From: Halostagnicola sp. A-GB9-2
Lineage (GTDB): Archaea; Halobacteriota; Halobacteria; Halobacteriales; Natrialbaceae
Assembly (NCBI RefSeq): GCF_030068615.1
Contig: NZ_JASJOC010000004.1
Location: forward strand, 1 to 64,000
Length of the DNA: 64,000 bases
Direction: 5' to 3'
Part shown: piece by piece, positions 1-8,090 of the stretch
Position numbering within the stretch: position 1 is the stretch's first letter
How the letters are laid out: every line of letters starts with the position of its first letter
The notes under the pieces: model-generated
What the model was told of the DNA's origin: nothing
Database searches by the model: none
What the model saw: the letters and a program-made list of their open reading frames with translations, nothing else
Position numbers and translations under genes: made by a program

Positions 1-427
1 CGACATCCTGCGTCACGTCGTTTACATTCATAACGAGGAGACGGTCCCTACATAAGGCCGTCGAACGAACTTCCCTCCGCATCCCGCTACCATGGCACGG
101 TTTTCCACCCGTCAATTACTCCGCTGACACTAATAAATGGAGACAGGAAAAAATAGCGCATCCGCTCGAGAGGAGATAGTAATATCGCGCGGGCGGAGGT
201 CGGCCAATCATTCCGTCCTTGCAGACACGGTCTAACCGAATGATACCCGCGCAGTTTCCTATTCGAGCGCGCACGCAAGAACTCTTTCTTTCGAATACCG
301 ACGAATCCTGGGGTATCTCGGTTAGCCAGGCGTCGTGACACGCCCAGAACCAAAGGCGAAGATGTTCGTGTTCGAGGCGTCAGCAGGCAACAGCGGTGAT
401 CAGCATCGATGCGAATAAATCACGGGA
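1..427. other. intergenic stretch without a convincing gene
   Basis: No reading frame here has haloarchaeal codon bias or a recognisable motif; the longest one, on the minus strand, is rich in Arg and Ser and looks like chance. The one structure seen is a weak nested hairpin at 207-244: ATCATT pairs with AATGAT and encloses CCGT/ACGG. The stretch ends at the start of the winged-helix gene. Confidence 0.5.
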
Positions 428-445
428 GTGACTAAAGGGAGACGA

Positions 446-823
446 ATGGTCCGGGACCCGATCGCTTCGGAGTCGATGCCCTCGGCCGAAGAGATTTGTG
501 CTGCGCTCGACGACCCCGACTGTCGGGAGATTATCCGGAATCTCGACGAACCGCTGACAGCGTCCGAGCTGACCGAGCGGTGTGAAATTCCACAATCGAC
601 GCTGTATCGGAAACTCGAGTTACTCACCGACGCAACCTTACTTGAGGAGTCGACCGACATCAGACGCGACGGCCACCACGCGAGCAAGTACACGGTCTCG
701 TTCGAAGAGATTACGCTCGTTCTCGAGGACGACCGGTCGCTCGCAGTCCGAATCGAGCGACCGGCCCGGACTGCTGACGAACGGCTCGCGGAACTGTGGT
801 CGGAGGTGCGAAAGGAAACATGA
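446..823 (+). CDS. winged-helix (ArsR-like) transcriptional regulator
   Basis: A 125-residue protein whose first half is a winged helix: an acidic N-terminal helix, a segment reading LTASELTERCEIPQSTLYRK that fits a helix-turn-helix recognition unit, then a wing ending in YTVSFEEI. The C-terminal part is a short helix that could serve in dimerisation. I chose ATG 446, which follows a GGGAG-like ribosome site, over the in-frame GTG at 428. Its TGA overlaps the ATG of the next gene, so the two are probably co-transcribed and translationally coupled. Regulator plus small membrane protein is a common haloarchaeal pairing; the signal sensed is unknown. No metal-binding cysteine cluster is visible. 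Confidence 0.85.
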   Translation: MVRDPIASESMPSAEEICAALDDPDCREIIRNLDEPLTASELTERCEIPQSTLYRKLELLTDATLLEESTDIRRDGHHASKYTVSFEEITLVLEDDRSLAVRIERPARTADERLAELWSEVRKET

Positions 824-1116
824 GCACGGAACTAATCGAACCGACCACCGCCTCGATGGCGTTGATGGTCGTTAAAACGTTATTACTCGTCGTTGGGAGC
901 ATAATTACTTACTTCGCGTTCAAGGCATACCGCCGAACGCGCCAGCCCGCACTCGGCTATCTCACGGCCGGGTTCGGAATCGTCACGCTCGGATTCGTTC
1001 TCGCGGGAATGGTTCACGAAGTGTTGAATATCGGGCTGACGGTGGGAATTCTCGTCGAGAGCCTCATGGTACTCGTCGGATTTACGATCATCGCATACTC
1101 GCTGTACGTACAGTAA
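820..1116 (+). CDS. small three-TM membrane protein, DUF7521-like
   Basis: A 98-residue protein starting at ATG 820, overlapping the regulator stop codon by four bases. Three hydrophobic segments (about residues 12-32, 44-64 and 70-95) should span the membrane, with the basic loop FKAYRRTRQP between the first two. The size and the position behind a winged-helix gene match the haloarchaeal DUF7521 proteins, recalled from family knowledge and not searched here. It may be the membrane partner or the target of the regulator. No catalytic motif is seen. Confidence 0.8.
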   Translation: MSTELIEPTTASMALMVVKTLLLVVGSIITYFAFKAYRRTRQPALGYLTAGFGIVTLGFVLAGMVHEVLNIGLTVGILVESLMVLVGFTIIAYSLYVQ

Positions 1117-1134
1117 AAAGACTGTAAGAGAGCT

Positions 1135-2283
1135 CTATCCTTCGTATCCCGCGTCGTCCATGATTTCACCGAACTCCTCGGTTTCCATCGCTTCTTCGTA
1201 GACGATCGCGGTCGCCATTCCGCCCGGATAGCTGCCGTTGGTGGTAACGTGATGGACCTTGTGACAGTGGGCCGGATAGATGCCGGGGTCGGCGTCCGCC
1301 TCGAACTCGAGGGTGAACCGTTCGGCGGGGGCGATATTGACGACGTCTTCGTCGTACTGCGCCGATTCGGGAATCGGCGAGCCGTCTTTTTCGACGACCG
1401 TGAACCGGTGGCCGTGGGTGTGGAACGGGTGACTTTCGTAACCGTTGTTCGCGATGTGGAGGCGAACCGTCTCTCCCGCGGAGACGATCAGCGGCGATCC
1501 GAGTTCTGGATGAAACGTCGAGGGAGCGCTCCGTCCGTTGATCGTGTAGGCGTCCGAAGAGCGATCCGTCGGCGAGTAATCGGCGTCGCCGCCGGCGTTT
1601 TGCTCGTGAAGGCGAGTATCCCAGTCGCGAAGCGTCAGGAAATACTCCCGGTCCGGCGGTTCGTATCCCTCCGGATCGACCCGGATAATACCGTACATTC
1701 CCATATCGAGGTGATTGTGAGTCTGGTAATGGCAGTGATAGACGTGCGTTCCCGGAACGTCACCCTCGAGCGTGTAGGTGTGGCTCTCGCCAGCCCCGAC
1801 GCGGTCGCGGTTGGTAACGGGTGCGCCGTCGTCGTCCCACACCTTCCCGACGGCGTGGACGTGAACGGTGTGCGGTCGGGTGTGGTCGTTGTCGTACGTG
1901 AGCTCGAACGTCTCCCCTTCTTCCATTCGATAGATCGGGCCGGGAACTGACGGCTCGAGATCGTCTGCCTGCCAGGCCCATACCTCGGGAAGCTCGAATG
2001 GGCCACCACTGGCCTCCTCGGTCACGAGTTCGTGGCGTGCGGAGACCGTCCGGAGTGTCGATTCGTATCCCTGATCGGCGAGATACACGATTTGGGGTGG
2101 TGCCGTGTAGGGATGGTCGGTCAGCGGTTCATCGTCTTCGTCGCCATCGTCAGACTCGGAAACGTCGGGATCCTCTTCGAAGAACGAAGAAGTACATCCC
2201 GAGAGCGCCATCAGCCCACCTGCACCGGCAGCTGAAAGAACGGTGCGACGTCGAACGGTTGCAGTCGAATTCAGGTTCCCCAT
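1135..2283 (-). CDS. Tat-exported two-domain multicopper oxidase lipoprotein
   Basis: A 382-residue copper enzyme. The N-terminus carries a Tat signal (VRRRTVL) and a lipobox ending at Cys30, so it should be anchored outside the membrane after folding in the cytoplasm. Two cupredoxin domains are visible. Domain 1 has H138, H141/H143, then H183-C184-H185, H189/H191 and M194/M196. Domain 2 has H285, H288/H290/H292, then H339-C340-H341, H344/H345 and M356. Both domains therefore appear to hold a type 1 copper cysteine, as in one class of two-domain oxidases; NirK-type nitrite reductases have only one. The natural substrate is unknown; metal or phenol oxidation is possible. It lies 137 bp downstream of lpdA with an inverted repeat between them, so it is probably expressed separately. 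Confidence 0.9.
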   Translation of the reverse strand: MGNLNSTATVRRRTVLSAAGAGGLMALSGCTSSFFEEDPDVSESDDGDEDDEPLTDHPYTAPPQIVYLADQGYESTLRTVSARHELVTEEASGGPFELPEVWAWQADDLEPSVPGPIYRMEEGETFELTYDNDHTRPHTVHVHAVGKVWDDDGAPVTNRDRVGAGESHTYTLEGDVPGTHVYHCHYQTHNHLDMGMYGIIRVDPEGYEPPDREYFLTLRDWDTRLHEQNAGGDADYSPTDRSSDAYTINGRSAPSTFHPELGSPLIVSAGETVRLHIANNGYESHPFHTHGHRFTVVEKDGSPIPESAQYDEDVVNIAPAERFTLEFEADADPGIYPAHCHKVHHVTTNGSYPGGMATAIVYEEAMETEEFGEIMDDAGYEG

Positions 2284-2316
2284 GGTACAGTTGCGAATTC
2301 ACACCGAGGGGTGAAG

Positions 2317-2342
2317 GAGTCGTATGGGAGTTCCTACGACTC
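2317..2342. promoter_or_regulatory. inverted repeat between lpdA and the multicopper oxidase
   Basis: Arms GAGTCGTA and TACGACTC are perfectly complementary around a 10-bp spacer. The repeat lies 34 bp upstream of the oxidase ATG and downstream of the lpdA stop. It could be a terminator for the dehydrogenase operon or an operator for the oxidase; no U-run directly follows it on the minus strand, which slightly favours an operator. Confidence 0.5.
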
Positions 2343-2420
2343 GGGAAAAAGCGAGAAAGATGAGGGTGTAGCCGTCGAAGAGTACGGAAACGGTCGGGTG
2401 GCGCTCGGACGGCTACCGCC

Positions 2421-3890
2421 CTACCGATTGAGCGTGTGGATCGCGTGTCCGAGCGCATTTTCGGCTGCTTCCATCACGGATTCCGAGAGCGTCGGATGGG
2501 TGTGTACCGTTCGAGCGACGTCCTCGAGGGTCGCTCCGAGTTCGATCGCGAGGCCGATTTCGGCGATCAGTTCGGACGCTTCGGGGGCGACGATCTGCGC
2601 GCCGAGCACGAATCCGGCCTCCTCGTCGGCGACGATGCGAACGAACCCGTCGGATTCGTTCATCGTCAGCGCGCGCCCGCTCGCTCGAAGCGGAAACTCG
2701 CCGACGAGCGGGTCGAACCCCTGCTCGGCCGCTTCGTCTGCCGTCAAGCCGACGGTTCCGATTTCGGGCTCCGTGAAGACGGCGGCGGGCATCGCCTGAT
2801 AGTCGATCGCTGACGGCTCGCCGGCGATCACTTCGGCGGCGACCTGTCCCTCCATCGATCCCTTGTGAGCCAGCATAGGTTCGCCGGCGACGTCGCCGAC
2901 CGCGTAGACGTGCTCTCGGTTGGTCCGCGCTCGGTCATCCGTCGGGATGAACCCGCGGTCGTCGGTCTCGATCCCCGCAGCCTCGAGGTCGAGCGTGTCC
3001 GAAACCGCCTCGCGGCCGACGGCGACGAGAACCTTCTCGGTATCGAGTTCGAGGGATTCGGTCTCGGGGGCTTCCATCTCGCCGCCATCAGCGGCCGCCT
3101 CCTCGGCGGGTTCGGCGACGACGCGAATCTCGTCGCCGTCCTCGAGATCGTGCCACTCCGAGGCGGTGTAGCCGAACTCGAAGTCGACGCCGAGTTCCTC
3201 CGCGCGCTTGCGAACGGGACGCGAAAGGTCGTCGTCGTAGCCCGGAAGCGCGTCCTCGAGCATCTCGATCACGGTCACGTCGGTGCCGAGTTTCGCGAAG
3301 ACGCCCGCCAGTTCCATTCCGATGTAGCCCGCGCCGACGATAACCATCGAGTCGGGAACCGACTCGAGGGCAAGCGCCTGCCGCGAGTCGAGAACGGGCT
3401 CGTCGCCGTACTCGAAGCCGGGGACCTCGATGGGACGGGAGCCGGTCGCGATGATCGCGTCTTCGAACTCGAGGCTCTCGCTCCCTTGCCCTTCACCGTC
3501 GTGGGAGACCCGGACCGTGTTTTCGCCGTCGAACTGGGCGGTTCCCTCGAGCAGGTTGACCCCATTTGCCTTGCAGAGTTTCTCGACGCCGCTCGTAAGC
3601 TGGTCGACAACCTCGTCTTTCCAGCCCATCATTCCCGAGAGATCGATCGCGGGGTTCGCGTGGATGCCCATCTCTTCGGCGTGGCTCGCCTCGTGGGCGA
3701 CGTTCGTCGCCGAGATCAGCGCCTTCGAGGGGATACACCCGTGGTTCAGACAGGTTCCGCCGTAGGCGTCCTTTTCGACGAGCGTGACGTCGAGGTCCAG
3801 TTGTCCGGCACGGATCGCGGCCACGTAGCCCGCGGGTCCAGCGCCGATTACCAGTACGTCCGTTCCGGTTGTGACATCTCCAACGACCAT
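2421..3890 (-). CDS. lpdA: dihydrolipoyl dehydrogenase (E3)
   Basis: A 489-residue FAD enzyme that reoxidises the dihydrolipoyl arms of the E2 core with NAD+. It has the FAD-binding VIGAGPAG at 14-21, the redox disulfide GGTCLNHGCIPSK with Cys47 and Cys52, a second nucleotide-binding fold with VIVGAGYIGMELA, and the C-terminal HTHPTLSE motif that supplies the catalytic His-Glu pair in trans. The length is normal for the family. It is the last gene of the E1alpha-E1beta-E2-E3 operon, 45 bp after E2. A short acidic insertion (about residues 260-275) lies in the NAD domain. Confidence 0.97.
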   Translation of the reverse strand: MVVGDVTTGTDVLVIGAGPAGYVAAIRAGQLDLDVTLVEKDAYGGTCLNHGCIPSKALISATNVAHEASHAEEMGIHANPAIDLSGMMGWKDEVVDQLTSGVEKLCKANGVNLLEGTAQFDGENTVRVSHDGEGQGSESLEFEDAIIATGSRPIEVPGFEYGDEPVLDSRQALALESVPDSMVIVGAGYIGMELAGVFAKLGTDVTVIEMLEDALPGYDDDLSRPVRKRAEELGVDFEFGYTASEWHDLEDGDEIRVVAEPAEEAAADGGEMEAPETESLELDTEKVLVAVGREAVSDTLDLEAAGIETDDRGFIPTDDRARTNREHVYAVGDVAGEPMLAHKGSMEGQVAAEVIAGEPSAIDYQAMPAAVFTEPEIGTVGLTADEAAEQGFDPLVGEFPLRASGRALTMNESDGFVRIVADEEAGFVLGAQIVAPEASELIAEIGLAIELGATLEDVARTVHTHPTLSESVMEAAENALGHAIHTLNR

Positions 3891-3935
3891 TGTAGTGAGT
3901 CTCTTTGTCCGCTTGCGTGTCCCTTCGCCCGCCCG

Positions 3936-5609
3936 CTACTTCAACAGTAGCAGTTCGGGGTCCTCGAGGTACTCCATCAGTGCGTTCGCAAACCGCGCGC
4001 CGACCGCGCCGTCGATCAGCCGGTGGTCGAACGACAGCGAAAGGGTCATGACCGAGCGCGGTTCGATCGATTCGGTGCCGTCCTCGTCGGTGACCACGCG
4101 AGGTTTGCGTTTGATCTCGCCGATCGCGAGGATGCCCGACTCTGGGTAGTTGAGGATCGGCGTTGCGTACTCGCCACCGATGCCGCCGACGTTCGTGATC
4201 GTAAACGTCGATCCCTGCAGTTCGTCGGGCGAGATCGAGCGCTCTCGAGCCTTCTGGACGAGTTCGTTCGTCTCCGAGGCGATCTGGAGCAGCCCTTTCC
4301 CGTCCGCATCGTCGACAACGGGGACCATCAGCCCGACGTCGGTCGCCGTGGCGACGCCGATGTTGTAGTAATTCCGGTAGACGACCTCCTCGTTTTCCTC
4401 GTCGATCACCGCGTTCATTTCGGGGAACTCCTCGAGGGCGGCGACGACGGCCTTCGTGATGAACGGCATGTACGTCAGCTTGATTCCCTGCGCTTCGGCG
4501 CGGGGCTTGAGCCGCTCTCGGATTTCGACGAGTTCGGTGACGTCGACCTCATCGTGGTGGGTGACGTGTGGCGCGCTGTACTTCGATTCGACCATCGCGT
4601 CGGCGATGGCCTTTCGAACGCCTTTGAACGGCTCCCGACGTTCGCGTTCGCCCTCAAATTCGTCGGCGGCCGAGCCGGCCGAGGAAACGGCGGCCGCATC
4701 GGCTTCCTGGGCCTGCCGTTGCATCGTCGCGTACTCTTCGATCGCTTCGGGCGTGACGAACGGCTCGCCGTCTCGTGTCTCGTCCGTCGGAACGGCGTCG
4801 ATGTCGATCCCTTCCTCTTCAGCGAGTCGACGCGTCGCGGGTACCGCGAGCGTTTGGTCGCGGTCGGCCGACTCGACGTGTGTCCGCGACTGGGTGACCT
4901 CACTAGCCGCATCCGCTACCGCACTCGAGTCCGTGGCTTCGGCTTCGTTCCCAGAAGCGGCGCTGGCGCTCGCGGAAGCGCCACCGCTCGAGGCGGAGTC
5001 GGCACTCGAGGTGGTTTCGCCACTCGATCCGGATGCGGCCTGAGTCACGGAATCGGTCTCCGCCGAGCCGTCGGCGGCCGCCCGAACGTCCCCCTCGGTG
5101 ATCCGGCCGCCGGGGCCGCTCCCCTGGACGGACTCGAGGTCGATGCCTTCTTCGCGCGCCGTGCGTCGCACGCGCGGGGGCGCGAAGATTCGCCCTTCGG
5201 GCGTGGCGACCTCCTCGATATCGCCGCCCGTCGCGCCGGGGTCGCCGGCAGGTTCGGCTTCGGTGGAGGACTTGGAGTCAGATCCGGAATCAGCTGTCAC
5301 CGTGGAGTCCGCTGTTTCCGACGCGCTATCACCATCTTCGGCGTCGGTGGATGCGTCAGCGGTCTCCTCGCCCTCGACGTCGAACGTGATGATCACGTCG
5401 CCGACGGGAACGATTTCGCCTTCCTCGGCCCGGAGTTCCCTGACCGAACCGTCGACCGGAGACGGAACCTCGACGAGAGCTTTGTCCGTCTCGACCTCGG
5501 CGACGGGCTGGTCTTCCGAGACCGCCTCGCCTTCTTCGACCAACCACGAGACGAGTTCGCCCTCGGCGACTCCCTCGCCGACGTCGGGGAGTTTGAATTC
5601 GTGAACCAT
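3936..5609 (-). CDS. 2-oxoacid dehydrogenase E2 acyltransferase
   Basis: A 557-residue core enzyme of the complex. A lipoyl domain (1-80) has the target lysine K43 in ETDKALVE. It is followed by a Ser/Ala/Asp/Glu-rich linker, a canonical peripheral-subunit-binding domain (about 142-176, GSGPGGRITEGDV), a second long linker (180-250), and then a second, divergent binding-domain-like segment (about 254-295, VPATRRLAEEEGIDIDAV followed by an altered loop). The catalytic domain (325-557) carries the active-site HxxxDG as H529 to G534. The gene abuts E1beta with no gap. The subunits do not reveal which 2-oxoacid is used; haloarchaea use ferredoxin oxidoreductases for pyruvate, so a branched-chain or other acid is plausible. 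Confidence 0.95.
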   Translation of the reverse strand: MVHEFKLPDVGEGVAEGELVSWLVEEGEAVSEDQPVAEVETDKALVEVPSPVDGSVRELRAEEGEIVPVGDVIITFDVEGEETADASTDAEDGDSASETADSTVTADSGSDSKSSTEAEPAGDPGATGGDIEEVATPEGRIFAPPRVRRTAREEGIDLESVQGSGPGGRITEGDVRAAADGSAETDSVTQAASGSSGETTSSADSASSGGASASASAASGNEAEATDSSAVADAASEVTQSRTHVESADRDQTLAVPATRRLAEEEGIDIDAVPTDETRDGEPFVTPEAIEEYATMQRQAQEADAAAVSSAGSAADEFEGERERREPFKGVRKAIADAMVESKYSAPHVTHHDEVDVTELVEIRERLKPRAEAQGIKLTYMPFITKAVVAALEEFPEMNAVIDEENEEVVYRNYYNIGVATATDVGLMVPVVDDADGKGLLQIASETNELVQKARERSISPDELQGSTFTITNVGGIGGEYATPILNYPESGILAIGEIKRKPRVVTDEDGTESIEPRSVMTLSLSFDHRLIDGAVGARFANALMEYLEDPELLLLK

Positions 5610-6608
5610 CTAGAACCCCACCGCGTCTCGGATACCCGACTCGATGCGTGCGGGTTCTGGCAAATAGTAATCCTCGAGCGCGTACAGCGGGAACGGCGTG
5701 TCGAAGCCGCTGATACGTTCGACCGGTGCCTCCTGATAGAGGAGCGCTTCCTCCTGAATCGTCGCGGCGATCTCCGCGCCGAGTCCGCCCGTCTTTGGCG
5801 CTTCATGGACGACGGCCGCTCGTCCGGTTTTCTTGAACGAATCGACGATGGTGTCGACGTCCAGCGGGGACATCGTCCGCAGATCGACGACCTCGACGTC
5901 GATTTCGCCATCGAGGTTCTCGGCGGCCTCGAGGGTCGGTCTCGTCATAGCACCCCAGGTGAACACGGAGATATCGGATCCCTCGCGCCGGACCGCCGCC
6001 TCGCCGAGTGGCACCTCGTAGGACTCCATGGGGACTTCCTCGCGGAACGCCCGGTAGATGAGCTTCGGCTCGAGGAAGATGACCGGGTCCGGATCCCGGA
6101 TCGCGCTCGTCAGGAGCCCTTTCGTATCGTAGGGCGTCGAGGGGATGACGACCTTGAGCCCGGGTTGGTGAACGAACATCGCTTCGGTCGACTCGGAGTG
6201 GTGTTCGGGGGCGCGAATACCGCCGCCGTAGGGGGCTCGAACGACCATCGGACACGTGTATCGCCCGCGCGAGCGCGTACGGAGGCGAGCGGCGTGGCTG
6301 ACGATCTGGTCGAAGGCAGGGTAGATGAATCCCATGAACTGCATCTCGGGGACGGGACGCATCCCGTAGGCCGCCATCCCGATCGCCGTGCCGACGATAC
6401 CGGACTCGGCCAGTGGCGTGTCGATCACTCGATTTTCGCCGAACTCGTCGTAGAGCCCTTCGGTCGCGCGAAAGACGCCGCCGTTTTTGCCGACATCTTC
6501 GCCCATGACGAGGACGTCCTCGTCGCGTTCCATTTCGGTATACAATCCATCTCTGACCGCCTGTACGAGCGTGAGATTTTCGACCTCCGCCGTGGATTCT
6601 GCTGCCAT
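5610..6608 (-). CDS. 2-oxoacid dehydrogenase E1 component, beta subunit
   Basis: A 332-residue protein of standard length for the transketolase-like beta chain of a heterotetrameric E1. It has the N-terminal pyrimidine-binding region (LVMGEDVGKNGGVFRATEGL), where the glutamate activates thiamine diphosphate, and the C-terminal transketolase domain with IDVEVVDLRTMSPLD. It starts two bases after E1alpha ends and touches the E2 start, so the four genes form one tightly packed transcription unit. With E1alpha it decarboxylates the 2-oxoacid and transfers the acyl group to lipoyl-E2. Substrate choice cannot be read from sequence by eye. Confidence 0.95.
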   Translation of the reverse strand: MAAESTAEVENLTLVQAVRDGLYTEMERDEDVLVMGEDVGKNGGVFRATEGLYDEFGENRVIDTPLAESGIVGTAIGMAAYGMRPVPEMQFMGFIYPAFDQIVSHAARLRTRSRGRYTCPMVVRAPYGGGIRAPEHHSESTEAMFVHQPGLKVVIPSTPYDTKGLLTSAIRDPDPVIFLEPKLIYRAFREEVPMESYEVPLGEAAVRREGSDISVFTWGAMTRPTLEAAENLDGEIDVEVVDLRTMSPLDVDTIVDSFKKTGRAAVVHEAPKTGGLGAEIAATIQEEALLYQEAPVERISGFDTPFPLYALEDYYLPEPARIESGIRDAVGF

Positions 6609-6610
6609 TG

Positions 6611-7720
6611 TTAGTCCTCCAGGAGCGCGTCGTCACCGTGTTGCTCTCGAATCGTTTCGAACCACTCGAGCTGTTCCTGTAATCGTTTGGGCATTCCCTC
6701 GTATACGTGGGCGAAGATTTCCTCCGGGTCGGGGCGCTCGACGTTTTCGGCGGCCTCGATCGCCTCCGCAACCTCGTTCTCGACTCGCGAATCGATCGCG
6801 TCGACGCGTTCGTCGTCGAGGATCCCTTCCGACCGCAGGAACGTCTCGAGGCGCGGGATCGGGTCCTTCTGTTTCCAGCGTTCGACCTCGTCGTCGTCCC
6901 GGTAGACCGACGGATCGTCGGCCGTGGTGTGTGCCCCGAAGCGGTACTGGACGGCCTCGATCAGCGTTGGACGGAGTTCGCCCTGGCCCGGATCCTTCGC
7001 CTTCTCGACGGCGTCGCTGGTGACCTTGTACACCGCCAGCGGGTCCATCCCGTCGACTTGAACGCCTTCGAATCCGTACGCAGAGGCCTTCTGTGCGAGA
7101 GTCGCGCTCGCGGTCTGGCGCTCTCGGGGAACCGAGATCGCCCACTGGTTGTTGTTACAGAAAAAGACCGACGGCGTGTCGAAGACGCCGGCAAAGTTCA
7201 GTCCCTCGTGGAAGTCCCCCTCGCTGGTCGCTCCGTCGCCGAAGTAACAGAGGAAGGCTTTCTCCTCGCCTTTGAGTTTCGACGCCCACGCGGCACCCGT
7301 CGCGTGGGGAATCTGGGTTGCGATCGGAACCGCGACGGTGAACGTGTTCGAGTCCTCGGAGATTCGGTTGCCGAGTTCGTGACCCATCCAGTACAGCATC
7401 GTCCGCTTGAGCGACGTGCCCCGAACGAGCGCCGTTCCGTGCTCGCGGTAGCTCGGGAACACCCAGTCGTCGTCCGCGAGCGCATGCGCGCTCCCGATCT
7501 GTGCGCCCTCCTGTCCCGACAGCGGCGGGTACGTTCCCATCCGACCCTGTCGTTGGAGGCTAACCGCGCGCTGGTCGAAGTGACGAACCAGTCGCATCTC
7601 CTCGTACATCTCGACCATTTCCTCGGCCGAAATATCGGGCACCGACTCCCCCTCGCGGAGTTGGCCGGAGTCGTCGAGCACCTGCACCTTCTCTCGAGGA
7701 TCGCGTTGTAACGTACTCAT
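6611..7720 (-). CDS. 2-oxoacid dehydrogenase E1 component, alpha subunit
   Basis: A 369-residue thiamine-diphosphate subunit. The cofactor and Mg-binding motif GDG...NN is clear as [21 protein letters not shown] running to CNNNQWAIS; a phosphorylation-loop-like region follows near [11 protein letters not shown]. It is the first gene of the four-gene operon and has its own promoter region with an AT-rich palindrome about 57 bp upstream. The ATG at 7720 fits family alignments from memory, with the conserved [11 protein letters not shown] helix starting near residue 42. Similar operons in other haloarchaea were described as functionally puzzling because extracts lacked matching activity. Confidence 0.95.
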   Translation of the reverse strand: MSTLQRDPREKVQVLDDSGQLREGESVPDISAEEMVEMYEEMRLVRHFDQRAVSLQRQGRMGTYPPLSGQEGAQIGSAHALADDDWVFPSYREHGTALVRGTSLKRTMLYWMGHELGNRISEDSNTFTVAVPIATQIPHATGAAWASKLKGEEKAFLCYFGDGATSEGDFHEGLNFAGVFDTPSVFFCNNNQWAISVPRERQTASATLAQKASAYGFEGVQVDGMDPLAVYKVTSDAVEKAKDPGQGELRPTLIEAVQYRFGAHTTADDPSVYRDDDEVERWKQKDPIPRLETFLRSEGILDDERVDAIDSRVENEVAEAIEAAENVERPDPEEIFAHVYEGMPKRLQEQLEWFETIREQHGDDALLED

Positions 7721-7776
7721 GGAAAGAACCTCCGTAGCATACTCGTATCAACAACCGCTCGAGGTAAAGAATTTTC

Positions 7777-7789
7777 GTAAATAATTTAC
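7777..7789. promoter_or_regulatory. AT-rich palindrome at the E1alpha promoter
   Basis: GTAAAT-A-ATTTAC is a perfect odd palindrome in the position expected for the TATA/BRE region of the dehydrogenase operon on the minus strand. A protein binding it would directly occlude TBP, so it is a candidate operator as well as the core promoter. Confidence 0.5.
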
Positions 7790-8090
7790 TGTTAGAAGGA
7801 AAATTGCCATCATTGCACAGATGTGTTCAGTGAGCCGGATATCGAACGGACGAATGTCTTATTTCTCGAACTATCATCGAACGGTGTCCAAAAGATAACG
7901 AATTTTCACACACGTTTTGGACGGACGACCAGCTCTCAACTCTGGAGGCCCCAACGAAATCGAACTCGGAGACGAGATGGCGTGGAGCCCCCTGAATCAG
8001 ATTAGTCAGGAAAACAGGGTATGCGGTGAACGGTCGGGGGAGGCAGGTGAAGCGAACAGATTGGGGCAGATTAGCCCCGAGAGCCGTAAA
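7790..8090. other. gap between lipA and the E1alpha promoter
   Basis: The first half is lower in GC than the surroundings (for example the stretch near 7855-7915). No frame shows coding bias or a known motif. It separates the lipA stop from the E1alpha promoter and probably holds the lipA terminator, though I see no strong hairpin. Confidence 0.4.

Noticed and set aside
1135-2283. Copper nitrite reductase (NirK)
   Set aside because: NirK has a type 1 cysteine in only the first domain and a different domain 2 His motif; here both domains carry Cys and trinuclear-type HxH pairs.
4023-6614. Long 863-codon open frame opposite the dehydrogenase genes
   Set aside because: It is antisense to well-supported E1beta and E2 genes; GC-rich haloarchaeal genes routinely leave long open antisense frames. 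The composition (Arg, Asp and Gly rich) is a codon shadow.
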